Counted from the first letter of the stretch, positions 47,421 to 58,784 are shown. The stretch is DNA of 64,000 nt from Cyanobium sp. M30B3 (GCA_018399015.1 CP073761.1:248001-312000); one strand, 5' to 3'. The notes: generated from the sequence alone by a model not told the origin. Numbers and translations are program-made.

Positions 47421-48646
47421 GTGAAGCGGGGTTCGGAGCCGGCGAGGGCGAGCTGCTGACGCTCACCTACCCCAAGCCCCTGCCGATGCGGCTGGACCGC
47501 TGGCTGGTGGCCCAGCGGCCGGAGCAGAGCCGCTCGCGCATCCAGAAATTCATCGATGCCGGCTACGTGCGGGTGAACGGCGCCACCGGCCGGGCCAAGA
47601 CCCCCCTGCGCCACGGCGACACGGTGGAGCTGTGGATGCCGCCGCCCGAACCCCTGCCCTACCTGTTGGCCCAGGCGATGCCCCTGGATGTGCTTTATGA
47701 GGACGCCCACCTGATCGTGCTCAACAAGCCCGCCGGCCTCACGGTGCATCCGGCGCCGGGCAACAAGGACGGCACCCTGGTGAACGGCCTGCTGCACCAC
47801 TGCCCTGACCTGCCGGGCATCGGCGGCGAGCTGCGGCCGGGGATCGTGCACCGGCTCGACAAGGACACGACGGGCTGCATCGTGGTGGCCAAGAGCCAGG
47901 AGGCCCTGGTGAAGCTGCAGGTGCAGATCCAGAAGCGGATCGCCTCGCGCGAATACCTGGCGGTGGTGCACGGCCAGCCGGCCGCCGATGCGGGCACGAT
48001 CGTGGGCGCCATCGGCCGCCATCCGGCCGACCGCAAGAAGTACGCGGTGGTGAGCGACGGCAGCGGCCGCCACGCCTGCACCCACTGGCGGGTGACCGAG
48101 CGGCTGGGCGACTACGCCCTGCTGCGCTTCAAGCTCGACACCGGCCGCACCCACCAGATCCGGGTGCACTGCGCCCACATCAATCATCCGATCGTGGGCG
48201 ATCCGGTGTATTCGCGGGCCCGGCGCCTGCCGGTGGCTCTGCCGGGCCAGGCCCTGCACGCCGTGCGACTGGGGCTCAACCACCCGATCACGGGTGAGCG
48301 GATCGTGTGCGAGGCACCACCGCCGGCGGTGTTTGACAAACTGCTGGCCGTGCTGCGCCGCCAGCACCCGGCCCCCCAGACTGCAGCGGTGTTGCCGGGT
48401 GTGTCCCGTTCCATGGCGCAGAGCGATCTCCAGGCCTTCATCCAGCGGGTGCAGCAGGACGCAGCCCTGCAGGAGCAGCTCTCCACCACCCGGGCGGCCG
48501 ATGCCGATGAGGTGGCGGCGATGGCGCGCGCGCTGGGTTTCAGCGTGTCGCCGGCCGACCTGGTGGATTGCGGCGGCGGCGCGCTGGTGGACTACGAGGA
48601 CGAGGACTACTTCATGAAGCCGCGCTGGTGGAGCCTGGCCGCCTAA
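47417..48646 (+). CDS. rluD: RluD-type 23S rRNA pseudouridine synthase with C-terminal Nif11-like domain
   Basis: 409 aa. Residues 22-70 are an S4 RNA-binding domain and 90-310 the pseudouridine synthase domain, with catalytic D148 in HRLDKDTTG and DTGRTHQIRVH near 240. A normal RluD ends near 315. Here the frame continues through a short linker into residues 333-409, which form a complete Nif11-type domain (MAQSDLQAFIQRVQQDAALQ...DADEVAAMARALGFSVSPADLV) ending in an acidic/aromatic tail (GGGALVDYEDEDYFMKPRWW). An ATG at 48413 could start the Nif11 part alone. No stop occurs between the two parts in any frame. Stop overlaps the convergent ABC gene stop. Confidence 0.9.
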   Translation: MSEAGFGAGEGELLTLTYPKPLPMRLDRWLVAQRPEQSRSRIQKFIDAGYVRVNGATGRAKTPLRHGDTVELWMPPPEPLPYLLAQAMPLDVLYEDAHLIVLNKPAGLTVHPAPGNKDGTLVNGLLHHCPDLPGIGGELRPGIVHRLDKDTTGCIVVAKSQEALVKLQVQIQKRIASREYLAVVHGQPAADAGTIVGAIGRHPADRKKYAVVSDGSGRHACTHWRVTERLGDYALLRFKLDTGRTHQIRVHCAHINHPIVGDPVYSRARRLPVALPGQALHAVRLGLNHPITGERIVCEAPPPAVFDKLLAVLRRQHPAPQTAAVLPGVSRSMAQSDLQAFIQRVQQDAALQEQLSTTRAADADEVAAMARALGFSVSPADLVDCGGGALVDYEDEDYFMKPRWWSLAA

Positions 48647-50237
48647 ACCGGCAGCCTTGGGCAGGCCTCCACCAGCGTGCGGGTGATGGCTGCCTGGGGC
48701 TGGGCCAGCAGCCGCGAGCCGGGCCCCTCCTCCACGATGCGGCCGCCGTCGAGCACGATCACCCGGTGGCAGAAGCCACTGGCCACCGAGAGGTCGTGGG
48801 TCACGAACAGCATGCCCAGGCCCAGGCGCGCCTGCAGGCCGCGCAGCAGGTCGAGCACATCCGCCTGCACCTCGGCGTCGAGCATGCTCACGCTCTCGTC
48901 GCAGAGCAGCACCTTCGGCTCCAGGATCAGGGCGCGGGCGATCGCCACCCGCTGCTGCTGCCCCCCGGAGAGCTGGCGCGGCAGGCGGTTCTCGAAGGCC
49001 TCCGGCGGCGTGAGCCCAACGGCCTCCAGCAGCTCGCGGGCCCGTTCGCGGGCCCCGGCGCGGCTGGCCAGGCCGTGGATCAGCAGCGGATCGGCGATCG
49101 CCTCGCCCACCCGCATCTGCGGGTTGAGGCAGGCCAGCGGGTCCTGAAACACCATCTGGATCGCCCGCCGCGCCCGCCGCAGCCTGCCGCCCCGCAACTG
49201 CTGCAGGTCGACCCCCTCCAGGCGCACGGCGCCACCCCGCACCGGCGCCAGACCCATCAGCGCCCGGCACAGGGTGCTCTTGCCGCAGCCGGAAGCCCCC
49301 ACCAGGCCGATGGTCTCGCCCTGCTGCAGCCGCAGGCTCACCCCGTCCACGGCCTTCAGCCACTGGCGCTGCCAGGGCAGCCCCGGCAGCGGGTGCCAGC
49401 AGCGCAGAGCCTCGATCTCCAGCAGCAGCGGCGTGGCCTGGGGCGGCTGGCTGTCGCGCCCCTCCCGCTCCCGGGCCCGGGCCACCAGCCGCTGGGCCAG
49501 GGCGGAGCGGGGGCGGTGAGCAACTGGAAGGAAGGCGCGCGCTCGATCAGCCGGCCCTCGTCGAGCACGCCGATCTGGTCGCACCAGCGCCCGGCCATCG
49601 CCAGATCGTGGCTGATCAGCAGCAGGGCGCTGCCCGCGTCCCGGCAGAGCTGGGTGAGTTCCGCCATCACCTGGCCCGCCACCGCCACGTCCAGGCTGGT
49701 GGTGGGCTCGTCGGCGATCACCAGGGGCGGCTTCAGGGCCATGGCCAGGGCGATCGCCAGGCGCTGGCGCATGCCGCCGCTGAATTCATGGGGATAGCTG
49801 CCGTAGCGCTGGGGGCTGATGCCCACCCGCTCCAGCAGCTCCTCCGCCCGCCGGCGCACCTCCCGGCGCTGCCAGGCCGGCCGGTGGGCAGCCAGGGTGT
49901 CGGCCAGATGGCCTCCGATCGTGAGCAGGGGATTGAGGCGGGTCATGGGGTCCTGGAACACCAGGCCCACCGCCTCGCCCCGCAGGCGGCGCAGTGCAGG
50001 CCGCGACAGCAGGCGGGGATCCCGGCCAGCCAGCAGCACGCTGCCCGTACAGCTGCTGCCGGGGGGGAGCAGCTGCAGCACGGCCCGGGCCACCGTGCTC
50101 TTGCCGCAACCGGAGGGCCCCACCAGGGCCAGGGTCTCACCGGGATTCAGCTCCAGATCGAGCTGCTGCAGGGTGAAGCGCTCCGCCTGTGGGTAACGCA
50201 CATGGAGGCCGTCAAGGCGGAGGACGGGCTGGGTCAT
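48643..50237 (-). CDS. Double-domain peptide/nickel-type ABC transporter ATPase (DppD-DppF fusion, frameshifted here)
   Basis: Two ATP-binding cassettes in one polypeptide, powering an oligopeptide/nickel-type importer whose permeases are not in the window. First cassette from ATG 50237: Walker A GPSGCGKST (40-48), signature FSGGMRQRLAIALA, Walker B VIADEPTTSLD. Second: GASGCGKST, LSGGQQQRVAIARA, LLCDESVSMLD. The frame breaks in the GGGGG run 49509-49513: the first part would run out of frame to 49356, while the second frame is open to 48643. One added base gives 532 codons with the junction ...LLTAPRSALAQRLVARAR. Probably intact in the cell. Confidence 0.87.
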
Positions 50238-50276
50238 GGCCCCTAGCTTGGGTGCGCGGACGCAGATCTGCTGCCG

Positions 50277-52721
<2,445 letters not shown>

Positions 52722-52859
52722 GGACTGCCTGACCGGCTGGCGCCCCGGGCTTGGGCCTGGCTCTGTGAGGGTCTGCCCATCTGGCTGGCTGGGCGTGGCG
52801 AAGGCGACAGCAGCCCGGTGGTGGCCCACCTACGACGCCGCCAGTGATTGTTCCTGCCC

Positions 52860-53042
52860 ATGACCTCCGAACAGGCGGCCCAGCTGATCGACCACACCCT
52901 GGCCCTGGTGCACGACCGCTTGCAGCTGCTCCAGGCCCAGGGCCCGGAGCAGCGGGCCCTGGCGGCGGAATTCCGGGAATGGGCCGAGCCCAAGGGGGGC
53001 TGTATCGACCTGATGCTCTGCCCGGGCACCTCCAGCCCCTGA
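52860..53042 (+). CDS. Small hypothetical protein, 60 aa
   Basis: From ATG 52860: a helical N-terminal half (MTSEQAAQLIDHTLALVHDR) with leucine spacing, then a short C-terminal segment with two cysteines (GGCIDLMLC). No family known to me. Convergent with the DUF2062 gene, 15 bases apart. The regular helix and in-frame ATG support it, but a gene this short cannot be proved from sequence alone. Confidence 0.4.
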   Translation: MTSEQAAQLIDHTLALVHDRLQLLQAQGPEQRALAAEFREWAEPKGGCIDLMLCPGTSSP

Positions 53043-53057
53043 GCTGGACGGGCCGTG

Positions 53058-53546
53058 TCAGCCGCGCTGGCGCTGTTCCCGCTCCAGCCACCACCAGTAG
53101 AGCAAGCCGCCCGCCATCGCGCTGGTGGCGCCCACCAGGGTGGAGCCCAGCAACAGCCGGCTGGCCACGCTCCAGCCCAGCTGCTTCAGGCCCTCGGCCT
53201 GCAGGGCTCCGAGTCCGGGCCAGTCCTGGCCTGGCCCCAGCAGCCAGCAGCCCAGCCGGTAGTTGAACCAGTAGAGCGGCACGTAGGTGAAGGGGTTGCT
53301 GATCCAGGTGCCGGCGGCGGCCAGCAGGTGGTTGCCGCGCACCAGGGTGGCCAGGCCGATCCCCAGCAGGGTCTGCAGTCCGAAGAAGGGAAAGCAGCCA
53401 CAGAAGATGCCCGCCGCCAGCCCCCGGGCCCGCTGGCCGTGGCTGCCCTCCTGGGCCCAGAGCCAGGTGATCAGTGCTCTGGCGCGCTCGCCGAGGCGGC
53501 TGAGAGCAGCCCCCAGGGAGGGGATGGGGGGCTGAAATGGGGGCAT
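53058..53546 (-). CDS. DUF2062 membrane protein
   Basis: 162 aa from ATG 53544-53546. The DUF2062 core is clear: GLAAGIFCGCFPFFGLQTLLGIGLATLVRGNHLLAAAGTWISNP and YVPLYWFNYRLGCWLLG, with two to three membrane helices and a final helix (LLGSTLVGATSAMAGGLLYWWWL). Function of the family is unknown; glycosyltransferase-associated forms exist. Its start codon shares bases with the divergent mnmE start, so the two genes leave no leader between them. Confidence 0.85.
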   Translation of the reverse strand: MPPFQPPIPSLGAALSRLGERARALITWLWAQEGSHGQRARGLAAGIFCGCFPFFGLQTLLGIGLATLVRGNHLLAAAGTWISNPFTYVPLYWFNYRLGCWLLGPGQDWPGLGALQAEGLKQLGWSVASRLLLGSTLVGATSAMAGGLLYWWWLEREQRQRG

Positions 53547-54954
53547 GGGAGACCTTCGAGCGGCAGACCTTCGAGAGGGAGCGGCTGACACCATTGCCGC
53601 CGTGGCCACGGCCGTGGCACCCGGCCAGGGCAGTGTGGCGATCGTACGGATCTCGGGGCCCCGGGCGCTGGCGATCGGCCGCAGCCTGTTCGCCGCAGCG
53701 GGCCGGCAGGAGTGGCAGAGCCACCGGGTGCTCTACGGCCACGTGCTGGATCCCGCCAGCGGTGAGCGGGTGGATGAGGCCCTGCTGCTGCTGATGCAGG
53801 CGCCGCGCAGCTTCACCCGGGAGGACGTGGTGGAGCTGCACTGCCATGGCGGGCTGGTGGCGGTGCGGCGGGTGCTGGAGCTGGTGCTGGCGGCCGGCGC
53901 GCGACGCGCTCAGCCCGGGGAGTTCAGCCAGCGGGCCTTTCTCAACGGCCGCCTCGACCTCACCCGCGCCGAGGCCATCGGCGAGATGGTGAGCGCCCGC
54001 AGCCGCCGGGCCGCCCAGCTGGCGATGGCGGGCATCGACGGCGGCCTGCAGCGGCGCCTGACGGCCCTGCGCGGCCGCCTGCTCGACCAGCTGGCCGAAC
54101 TGGAGGCGCGGGTGGACTTCGAGGAGGACCTGCCGCCCCTGGATGGCGGGGCGGTGGCGGCCGAGCTGGCGGCGGTGCGGGCCGAGCTGGAGCGTCTGGT
54201 GGCCGAGGCGCGCCAGGGGGAGCTGCTGCGCGAGGGCCTGCGGGTGGCGATCGTGGGCCGGCCGAACGTGGGCAAATCGAGCCTGCTCAACCGGCTCAGC
54301 CGCCGCGAGCGGGCGATCGTGACCGACCTGCCCGGCACCACCCGCGACCTGCTGGAGAGCGAGCTGGTGCTCGACGGCGTGCCGCTCACCCTGCTCGACA
54401 CGGCGGGCATCCGCCCCACCAGCGACCGGGTGGAGCAGCTGGGCATCGCGCGCAGCCGCCAGGCGCTGGCCGCTGCCGACGCGGTGCTGCTGCTGTTCGA
54501 TCTGGCCGCCGGCTGGACGGCGGACGACGAGGCCCTGCGCCAGCAGGTGCCCGCCGGGGTTCCCCTGCTGGTGGTCGGTAACAAGGCCGATGCGGCCGGC
54601 ATCCCGGCCGGGCTGGAGACCGGTGCCGCCGCCCTGCCGCCGCCGGCGGATCTGAGCCTCTCCGCCCTGAGCGGCGAGGGCCTGGCGGCGCTGGAGACCG
54701 CCCTGTTGCGCTGCTGCGGCGCCGGACCGCTGGAGGGTCTGCAGGTGGCCCTCAACCAGCGCCAGCGCGATCTGGCGGCGGCGGCGGCGGCCAGCCTGGA
54801 GCGGGCCCTGGTGGCGGCCGATCAGCACCTCCCCTGGGACTTCTGGACGATCGACCTGCGCGCCGCCGTGCGCTCCCTGGGCGAGATCACCGGCGAGGAG
54901 GTGAGCGAAGCGGTGCTCGACCGCGTGTTCGCCAGGTTCTGCATCGGCAAGTAG
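53545..54954 (+). CDS. mnmE: tRNA uridine-5-carboxymethylaminomethyl modification GTPase MnmE
   Basis: 469 aa. With MnmG, modifies the wobble uridine of several tRNAs. N-terminal folate-binding domain with DTIAAVATAVAPGQGSVAIVRISG near 15-38; inserted G domain with G1 GRPNVGKSSLLNRLS near 235, G3 LLDTAGIRPTSD and G4 VVGNKADA; C-terminal CIGK, the conserved cysteine end. ATG 53545 overlaps the start of the divergent DUF2062 gene; a slightly later start cannot be excluded, since the first 14 residues are not conserved. Confidence 0.95.
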   Translation: MGDLRAADLREGAADTIAAVATAVAPGQGSVAIVRISGPRALAIGRSLFAAAGRQEWQSHRVLYGHVLDPASGERVDEALLLLMQAPRSFTREDVVELHCHGGLVAVRRVLELVLAAGARRAQPGEFSQRAFLNGRLDLTRAEAIGEMVSARSRRAAQLAMAGIDGGLQRRLTALRGRLLDQLAELEARVDFEEDLPPLDGGAVAAELAAVRAELERLVAEARQGELLREGLRVAIVGRPNVGKSSLLNRLSRRERAIVTDLPGTTRDLLESELVLDGVPLTLLDTAGIRPTSDRVEQLGIARSRQALAAADAVLLLFDLAAGWTADDEALRQQVPAGVPLLVVGNKADAAGIPAGLETGAAALPPPADLSLSALSGEGLAALETALLRCCGAGPLEGLQVALNQRQRDLAAAAAASLERALVAADQHLPWDFWTIDLRAAVRSLGEITGEEVSEAVLDRVFARFCIGK

Positions 54955-54995
54955 GGCTGGCGATGTCTGAACGCTGCCTGGTCGGATTGCTCCGT

Positions 54996-55014
54996 CGGGT
55001 CTAGACCCGAAACA
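54996..55014 (+). promoter_or_regulatory. 14-bp palindrome and shared upstream element
   Basis: The palindrome CGGGTCTAGACCCG (54996-55009) continues as AAACA. The 14 bases CTAGACCCGAAACA (55001-55014) recur on the minus strand at 63657-63670. Here they end 20 bases before the ATG of the secreted-protein gene; at the other copy they end 14 bases before the GH13 start. Function unknown; regulator site, promoter element or shared 5' leader are all possible. Confidence 0.35.
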
Positions 55015-55034
55015 AGTGCCCCGCCCCGCCTCCC

Positions 55035-55853
55035 ATGCCGTTCCCTGCCCTGCGGCTTGCCCTGCTCGCTGCCCTGCTGCCGCTGCCGCTTTCGTTGCCC
55101 GCCGCTGCCGCCTCGCCGCCGGCACCGGCGGGGCTGGAGAGCTGCGGCGCCCCGCGCCCCGGCCGCTACGTGCTGCTGGGCAGCGGCGAACACCGCGGCG
55201 AGCCGGTGGCCCTGCTGCTGCAGGAGCGCTGGCATGCCGACGGCCGCGTGGAGGGGGTGCTCTACCGCCGTCAGGGCCAGCGCTTCGAGGAGGCCCGCAC
55301 CAGCGGTCTGTGGAAGGCTGATGCCCACTGCTGGGCCACGGTGGAGCGGCGGTTGCAACCGGCCGCTGCAGGGAAGGCCAGCTCGATGGTGGCCGGCTCC
55401 GTGATGGCCGAGTCGGTGGCGCTTGACCAGCGGGGCCTGCCCCGCGCCTCGCTGGTGCTCGCGCCCGATGAGGTGCTGTCGCTCCGCTACGTGCCCCAGC
55501 CGGACACCGCCTGCAATCCTGGCCTTCTCGATGGCCTGGTGACCAGCCAGCAGCAGGGCCGCAGCTGGCAGGGCGGCCGCTGGCAGGCCAATGCCGTGGT
55601 GCAGCGGGAGTGGTGGAGCGGCGGCATCGTGCAGGGCTGGGCCGTCTCCAGCTATGGCGGCCGGCTGGAGCGGGCGGGCTACAGCGGCCGGCTGCAGCTC
55701 GGCGGTGACTGCCTGGGCACGCTGGCCCAGCGCGACGCCCTGGGCACTGCCTACAACTACCGGGTGGTGGTGCTGGCCGGCGGTGGCGGTTACTTCTACC
55801 TGCAGACCGACCCCGCCAACCTCACCCTGGGCCTGCTGCAGCACCAGCGCTGA
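55035..55853 (+). CDS. Secreted hypothetical protein, 272 aa
   Basis: Signal peptide (LALLAALLPLPLSLPAAAA) followed by a beta-rich mature domain with five to six cysteine-free strands and repeated YVLLGSG/VVVLAGGGGYFYL-type segments near both ends; four cysteines in total. The N-terminal LESCGAPRPGRYVLLGSGEH and the C-terminal GTAYNYRVVVLAGGGGYFYLQTDP suggest a SPOR-like or duplicated lipocalin-like fold, but this is a guess. Function unknown. Confidence 0.65.
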   Translation: MPFPALRLALLAALLPLPLSLPAAAASPPAPAGLESCGAPRPGRYVLLGSGEHRGEPVALLLQERWHADGRVEGVLYRRQGQRFEEARTSGLWKADAHCWATVERRLQPAAAGKASSMVAGSVMAESVALDQRGLPRASLVLAPDEVLSLRYVPQPDTACNPGLLDGLVTSQQQGRSWQGGRWQANAVVQREWWSGGIVQGWAVSSYGGRLERAGYSGRLQLGGDCLGTLAQRDALGTAYNYRVVVLAGGGGYFYLQTDPANLTLGLLQHQR

Positions 55854-55857
55854 CCGC

Positions 55858-55912
55858 GCTGGCCTCGGATTTTGCTGGCCTCAGACCGTGCTGGCCTCAG
55901 ATCGTGCTGGCC
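55858..55912 (+). repeat. 16-bp tandem repeat, three units plus a partial fourth
   Basis: Units GCTGGCCTCGGATTTT (55858-55873), GCTGGCCTCAGACCGT (55874-55889), GCTGGCCTCAGATCGT (55890-55905) and a partial GCTGGCC (55906-55912). Units 2 and 3 differ at one position. It fills the gap between the secreted-protein gene and the TerB-like gene, so copy number may affect expression or mark a variable locus. Confidence 0.75.
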
Positions 55913-55952
55913 GGGGAGAACAATGGGGGCGGCCTGCCGTTCCCCAGCACCG

Positions 55953-56507
55953 ATGCCTGCCGATTCCGCCAGCGCGCCGTCGCCCCAGCCCCTGGATGGG
56001 CTGAGCCCGTCCCAGCGGGCCCTGTTGCGCATCGTCTGCTGGGTGGCCTGGGCGGACGGCGACTTCGCCGCCGAGGAGCGGGAGTTGCTCGACAAGCTTG
56101 TGCAGCGCCTGCTGCCGGCCGATACCGGAGCCGGGGCGGCGGCATCGGCATCGGCATCGGCGCTGGCCACCGAGCCCCCCACCGCCGCGGAGCTGGCGCT
56201 GCTGGTGGCGGCCCTCGAGGGCAGCGACCAGCGCCAGCTGGCGGTGAAACTGGCCCTGCAGATGGTGAGCGTGAACCAGCGGCCCGGGGATGCCGCGGCG
56301 ATCAACCCGGCCGAAAAGGGGGCCTACCGCCAGCTGCTGGAGGCCCTGGCCCTGCCGGAGAGCGAGGTGGAGGAGGCGGAGTGGGCGGCGCGGCAGGAGC
56401 TCGAGCAGCCCCGCAGCCTGCTGGAGCTGATCGGCGCCGCCCTCAGTGGCTTCGGGGCCTGGCCGGCCCTCGATGACGGCCAGCTGCCACCCGGGTACTG
56501 GCTCTGA
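55953..56507 (+). CDS. TerB-like (tellurite-resistance B family) protein
   Basis: About 184 aa from ATG 55953; ATG 55923 would add ten residues. After a Ser/Pro linker comes a helical TerB-type domain: LLRIVCWVAWADGDFAAEERELLDKL (the acidic DGDF...EE residues are the family's metal site) and, later, NPAEKGAYRQLLEALALPESEVEEAEWAAR. Members act in membrane-associated stress complexes; tellurite resistance as such is not implied. One-base overlap with nadC (TGATG) suggests co-translation. Confidence 0.7.
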   Translation: MPADSASAPSPQPLDGLSPSQRALLRIVCWVAWADGDFAAEERELLDKLVQRLLPADTGAGAAASASASALATEPPTAAELALLVAALEGSDQRQLAVKLALQMVSVNQRPGDAAAINPAEKGAYRQLLEALALPESEVEEAEWAARQELEQPRSLLELIGAALSGFGAWPALDDGQLPPGYWL

Positions 56508-57388
56508 TGGCCGGCCCCGCAACAGCCTCGCTGCCGCTCACCCCGGCGCTGCTGCGCCAGCTGGAGCGGTGGCTGGCGGAAGACCTGGGCCGCGGCGATC
56601 TCAGCGCCCCGGCGTTGGTGGGCCGCCATGGCCGGGCCCACTGGCAGTGCAAGGCCGACGGCGTGTTCTGCGGTGGCGTGCTGGTGGAGCCCCTGTTCCG
56701 CCTGCTCGATCCGGCGCTGCAGGTGCGGCTGCTGGTGGCCGATGGCGAGCCGGTGCGTGCCGGCCAGCGGCTGCTGGAGCTGGAGGGTGCCGCCACCGCC
56801 CTGGTGGCCGGCGAGCGCACCGCCCTCAATCTGGCGATGCGGCTGAGCGGGGTGGCCACCGCCACCGCTGCCCTGGTGGCCCAGCTGGAGGGCAGCGGCG
56901 TGCGCCTGGCCGACACCCGCAAGACCACCCCCGGCCTGCGGGTGCTGGAGAAGTACGCCGTGCGCTGCGGCGGTGGAGTGAACCACCGGCTTGGCCTGGA
57001 TGATGCCGCCATGCTCAAGGAGAACCACCTGGCCTGGAGTGGCGGTGTGGGGCCGGCGATTGCCGCCGTGCGGGCTGCCGCCCCCTGGCCGGCGCGGGTG
57101 ATCGTGGAGGCGGAGACCGCTGCCGAGGCCGAGGCGGCGGTGCGGGCCGGCGCCGATGCGCTGCTGCTCGATGAATTCCAGCCCGAGGAGCTGGCGGCCC
57201 TGGTGCCGCGGCTGCGCGCCCAGGCCCGGGCTGGTGGCGTGGTGCTGGAGGCCTCCGGTGTGCGGCCCGAGCAGCTGCGGGCCTACGCCGCCACCGGCAT
57301 CGATCTGATTTCCACCAGTGCACCGGCCACGCGCAGCGCCTGGCTGGATCTCAGCATGCGATTTCAATCCCCTTTCCCCCTGGTGTGA
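56507..57388 (+). CDS. nadC: Nicotinate-nucleotide pyrophosphorylase (carboxylating)
   Basis: 293 aa. Forms nicotinate mononucleotide from quinolinate and PRPP in de novo NAD synthesis. Signatures: LAEDLGRGDLSAPALVG near 24-40, GERTALNLAMRLSGVAT near 103, ADTRKTTPGLRVLEKYAVRCGGGVNHR near 140-165, LKENHLAWSGG and the C-terminal phosphate-binding LEASGVRPEQLRAYAATGIDLISTSA. ATG 56507, coupled to the TerB-like gene; 3' end overlaps the convergent GH13 gene by 38 bases. Confidence 0.95.
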   Translation: MAGPATASLPLTPALLRQLERWLAEDLGRGDLSAPALVGRHGRAHWQCKADGVFCGGVLVEPLFRLLDPALQVRLLVADGEPVRAGQRLLELEGAATALVAGERTALNLAMRLSGVATATAALVAQLEGSGVRLADTRKTTPGLRVLEKYAVRCGGGVNHRLGLDDAAMLKENHLAWSGGVGPAIAAVRAAAPWPARVIVEAETAAEAEAAVRAGADALLLDEFQPEELAALVPRLRAQARAGGVVLEASGVRPEQLRAYAATGIDLISTSAPATRSAWLDLSMRFQSPFPLV

Positions 57389-58784
57389 GTGGCAGCACCA
57401 GGGCGCGGCGGCCCCCCAGCCGGCGGCCCAGGGCCGGCGCTGGCAACGCCAGTGGGATGGCGCTGCGGTTGAGGGCGATCCAGAGTGCGGCAGCCTGGTT
57501 GCCATCGCCGCGCTCCAGCAGCAGCAGGTCATCGTGGGGAGTGGGCAGAATGCGCAGGGCTGTGGAGCGCAAGGCCGGCCAGTCGCGGCGCAGGGCCGCC
57601 AGCTCGGCCAGATGGCCCGCCAGGGGGCCGGGGGTCTGCGGCCAGTCCATCGCCTCGCGGCACCCCGGCTCAGTGCCGCCGGCATAGGCCAGCTCCGTGC
57701 CGTAGTACACGCAGGGGGCGCCGGGCAGCAGGAACAGAAACAGCAGGGCCTGGCGCAGGGCCGCCCGGTCATGGCCCAGGGCATGGAGGGCGCGGGCGGT
57801 GTCGTGGCCGTCGAGCAGGTTGAGCATCGCCCGCTGCACCGCCGCCCCATGGCGGGCCAGCACCGCCGTGAGCTGGGCCACGAAATCGGCCTGGTTCAGG
57901 GGCTGGTAGGGCGGATGGGCCAGGGCGGGCAGCCGGATCTGCCGCTGCAGGCTGCCCGCCCCGAAGTAGCCCAGGATCGGCCAGGCCAGGGGGTAGTGCA
58001 TCACCCCGTCGAAAACCGGGTCCGGCCCCAGCCAGGGGCTGGCCTCCCCCCAGATCTCCGCCACGATCCAGGCCTCGGGGTTGACCTGCTTCACGGTGCG
58101 GCGGAAGTCGCGCCAGAAATCGATCGGCACCTCATCGGGCACATCCAGGCGCCAGCCATCAATGCCCGCCTCCAGCCAGTGCCGGGCCACCGCCAGCAGG
58201 TGGCGGCGCAGGGCCGGATCGGCGTGGTTGAACTTGGGCAGGGCCGGGTCGTTCCACCAGGCGTGGTACCTGCAGCGTTCCCCGGCGGCTGGATAGGGCC
58301 GCAGCGGCCAGGCCTGGACGTGGAACCAGGAGCGGTAAGGCGAGGCCTCGCCGTTCTCCAGCAGGTGCTGAAACGCCCAGAATCCCCGGCCGCAGTGGTT
58401 GAACACGCCATCGAGGATCAGCCGCATGCCCCGTTCGTGCACCGCCTTGATCAGCGCCTTGAGGGCGGTGTTGCCCCCCAGCAGCGGGTCCACCTGCAGG
58501 TAGTCCACGGTGTGATAGCGGTGATTGGCCGTGGATCGGAACACCGGATTCAGGGATAGGCAGGTGACCCCCAGGGCCTGGAGGTGGTCGAGGGCCTCGA
58601 TCACGCCGTACAGATCACCCCCCTGGAACCCCTGGCTGGCCGGGTTGCTGCCCCAGGGCCGCAGGCCCAGGTCGGCCTGGGCCGCCACCCGGCCGCTGCG
58701 CCGGAAGCGATCCGGGAAGATCTGGTACACCACGGCGTCGGCCACCCAGGCCGGGGTGGACAGGCCGGCTGTTGCAGGGGCCAT
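57351..58784 (-). CDS. Glycoside hydrolase family 13 (neopullulanase/cyclomaltodextrinase-like)
   Basis: 477 aa alpha-amylase-family enzyme, cytoplasmic (no signal peptide). Catalytic triad: nucleophile Asp in GIDGWRLDVPDEV, acid/base Glu in IVAEIWGEASPW and third Asp in NLLDGHDTARA; N-terminal DAVVYQIFPDRFRRSG and GGDLYGVIEALDHLQALGVTCLSLNPVF. No N-terminal CBM34 domain is seen, so it is shorter than classic neopullulanases. Likely cuts maltodextrins or glycogen fragments. ATG start at 58782-58784. Confidence 0.85.
   Translation of the reverse strand: MAPATAGLSTPAWVADAVVYQIFPDRFRRSGRVAAQADLGLRPWGSNPASQGFQGGDLYGVIEALDHLQALGVTCLSLNPVFRSTANHRYHTVDYLQVDPLLGGNTALKALIKAVHERGMRLILDGVFNHCGRGFWAFQHLLENGEASPYRSWFHVQAWPLRPYPAAGERCRYHAWWNDPALPKFNHADPALRRHLLAVARHWLEAGIDGWRLDVPDEVPIDFWRDFRRTVKQVNPEAWIVAEIWGEASPWLGPDPVFDGVMHYPLAWPILGYFGAGSLQRQIRLPALAHPPYQPLNQADFVAQLTAVLARHGAAVQRAMLNLLDGHDTARALHALGHDRAALRQALLFLFLLPGAPCVYYGTELAYAGGTEPGCREAMDWPQTPGPLAGHLAELAALRRDWPALRSTALRILPTPHDDLLLLERGDGNQAAALWIALNRSAIPLALPAPALGRRLGGRRALVLPLTPGGKGIEIAC

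Noticed and set aside
48362-48412. Homopolymer error as the cause of the RluD-Nif11 fusion
   Set aside because: A C6 run lies here, but none of the three frames contains a stop between the two domains, so an indel would not create the join.
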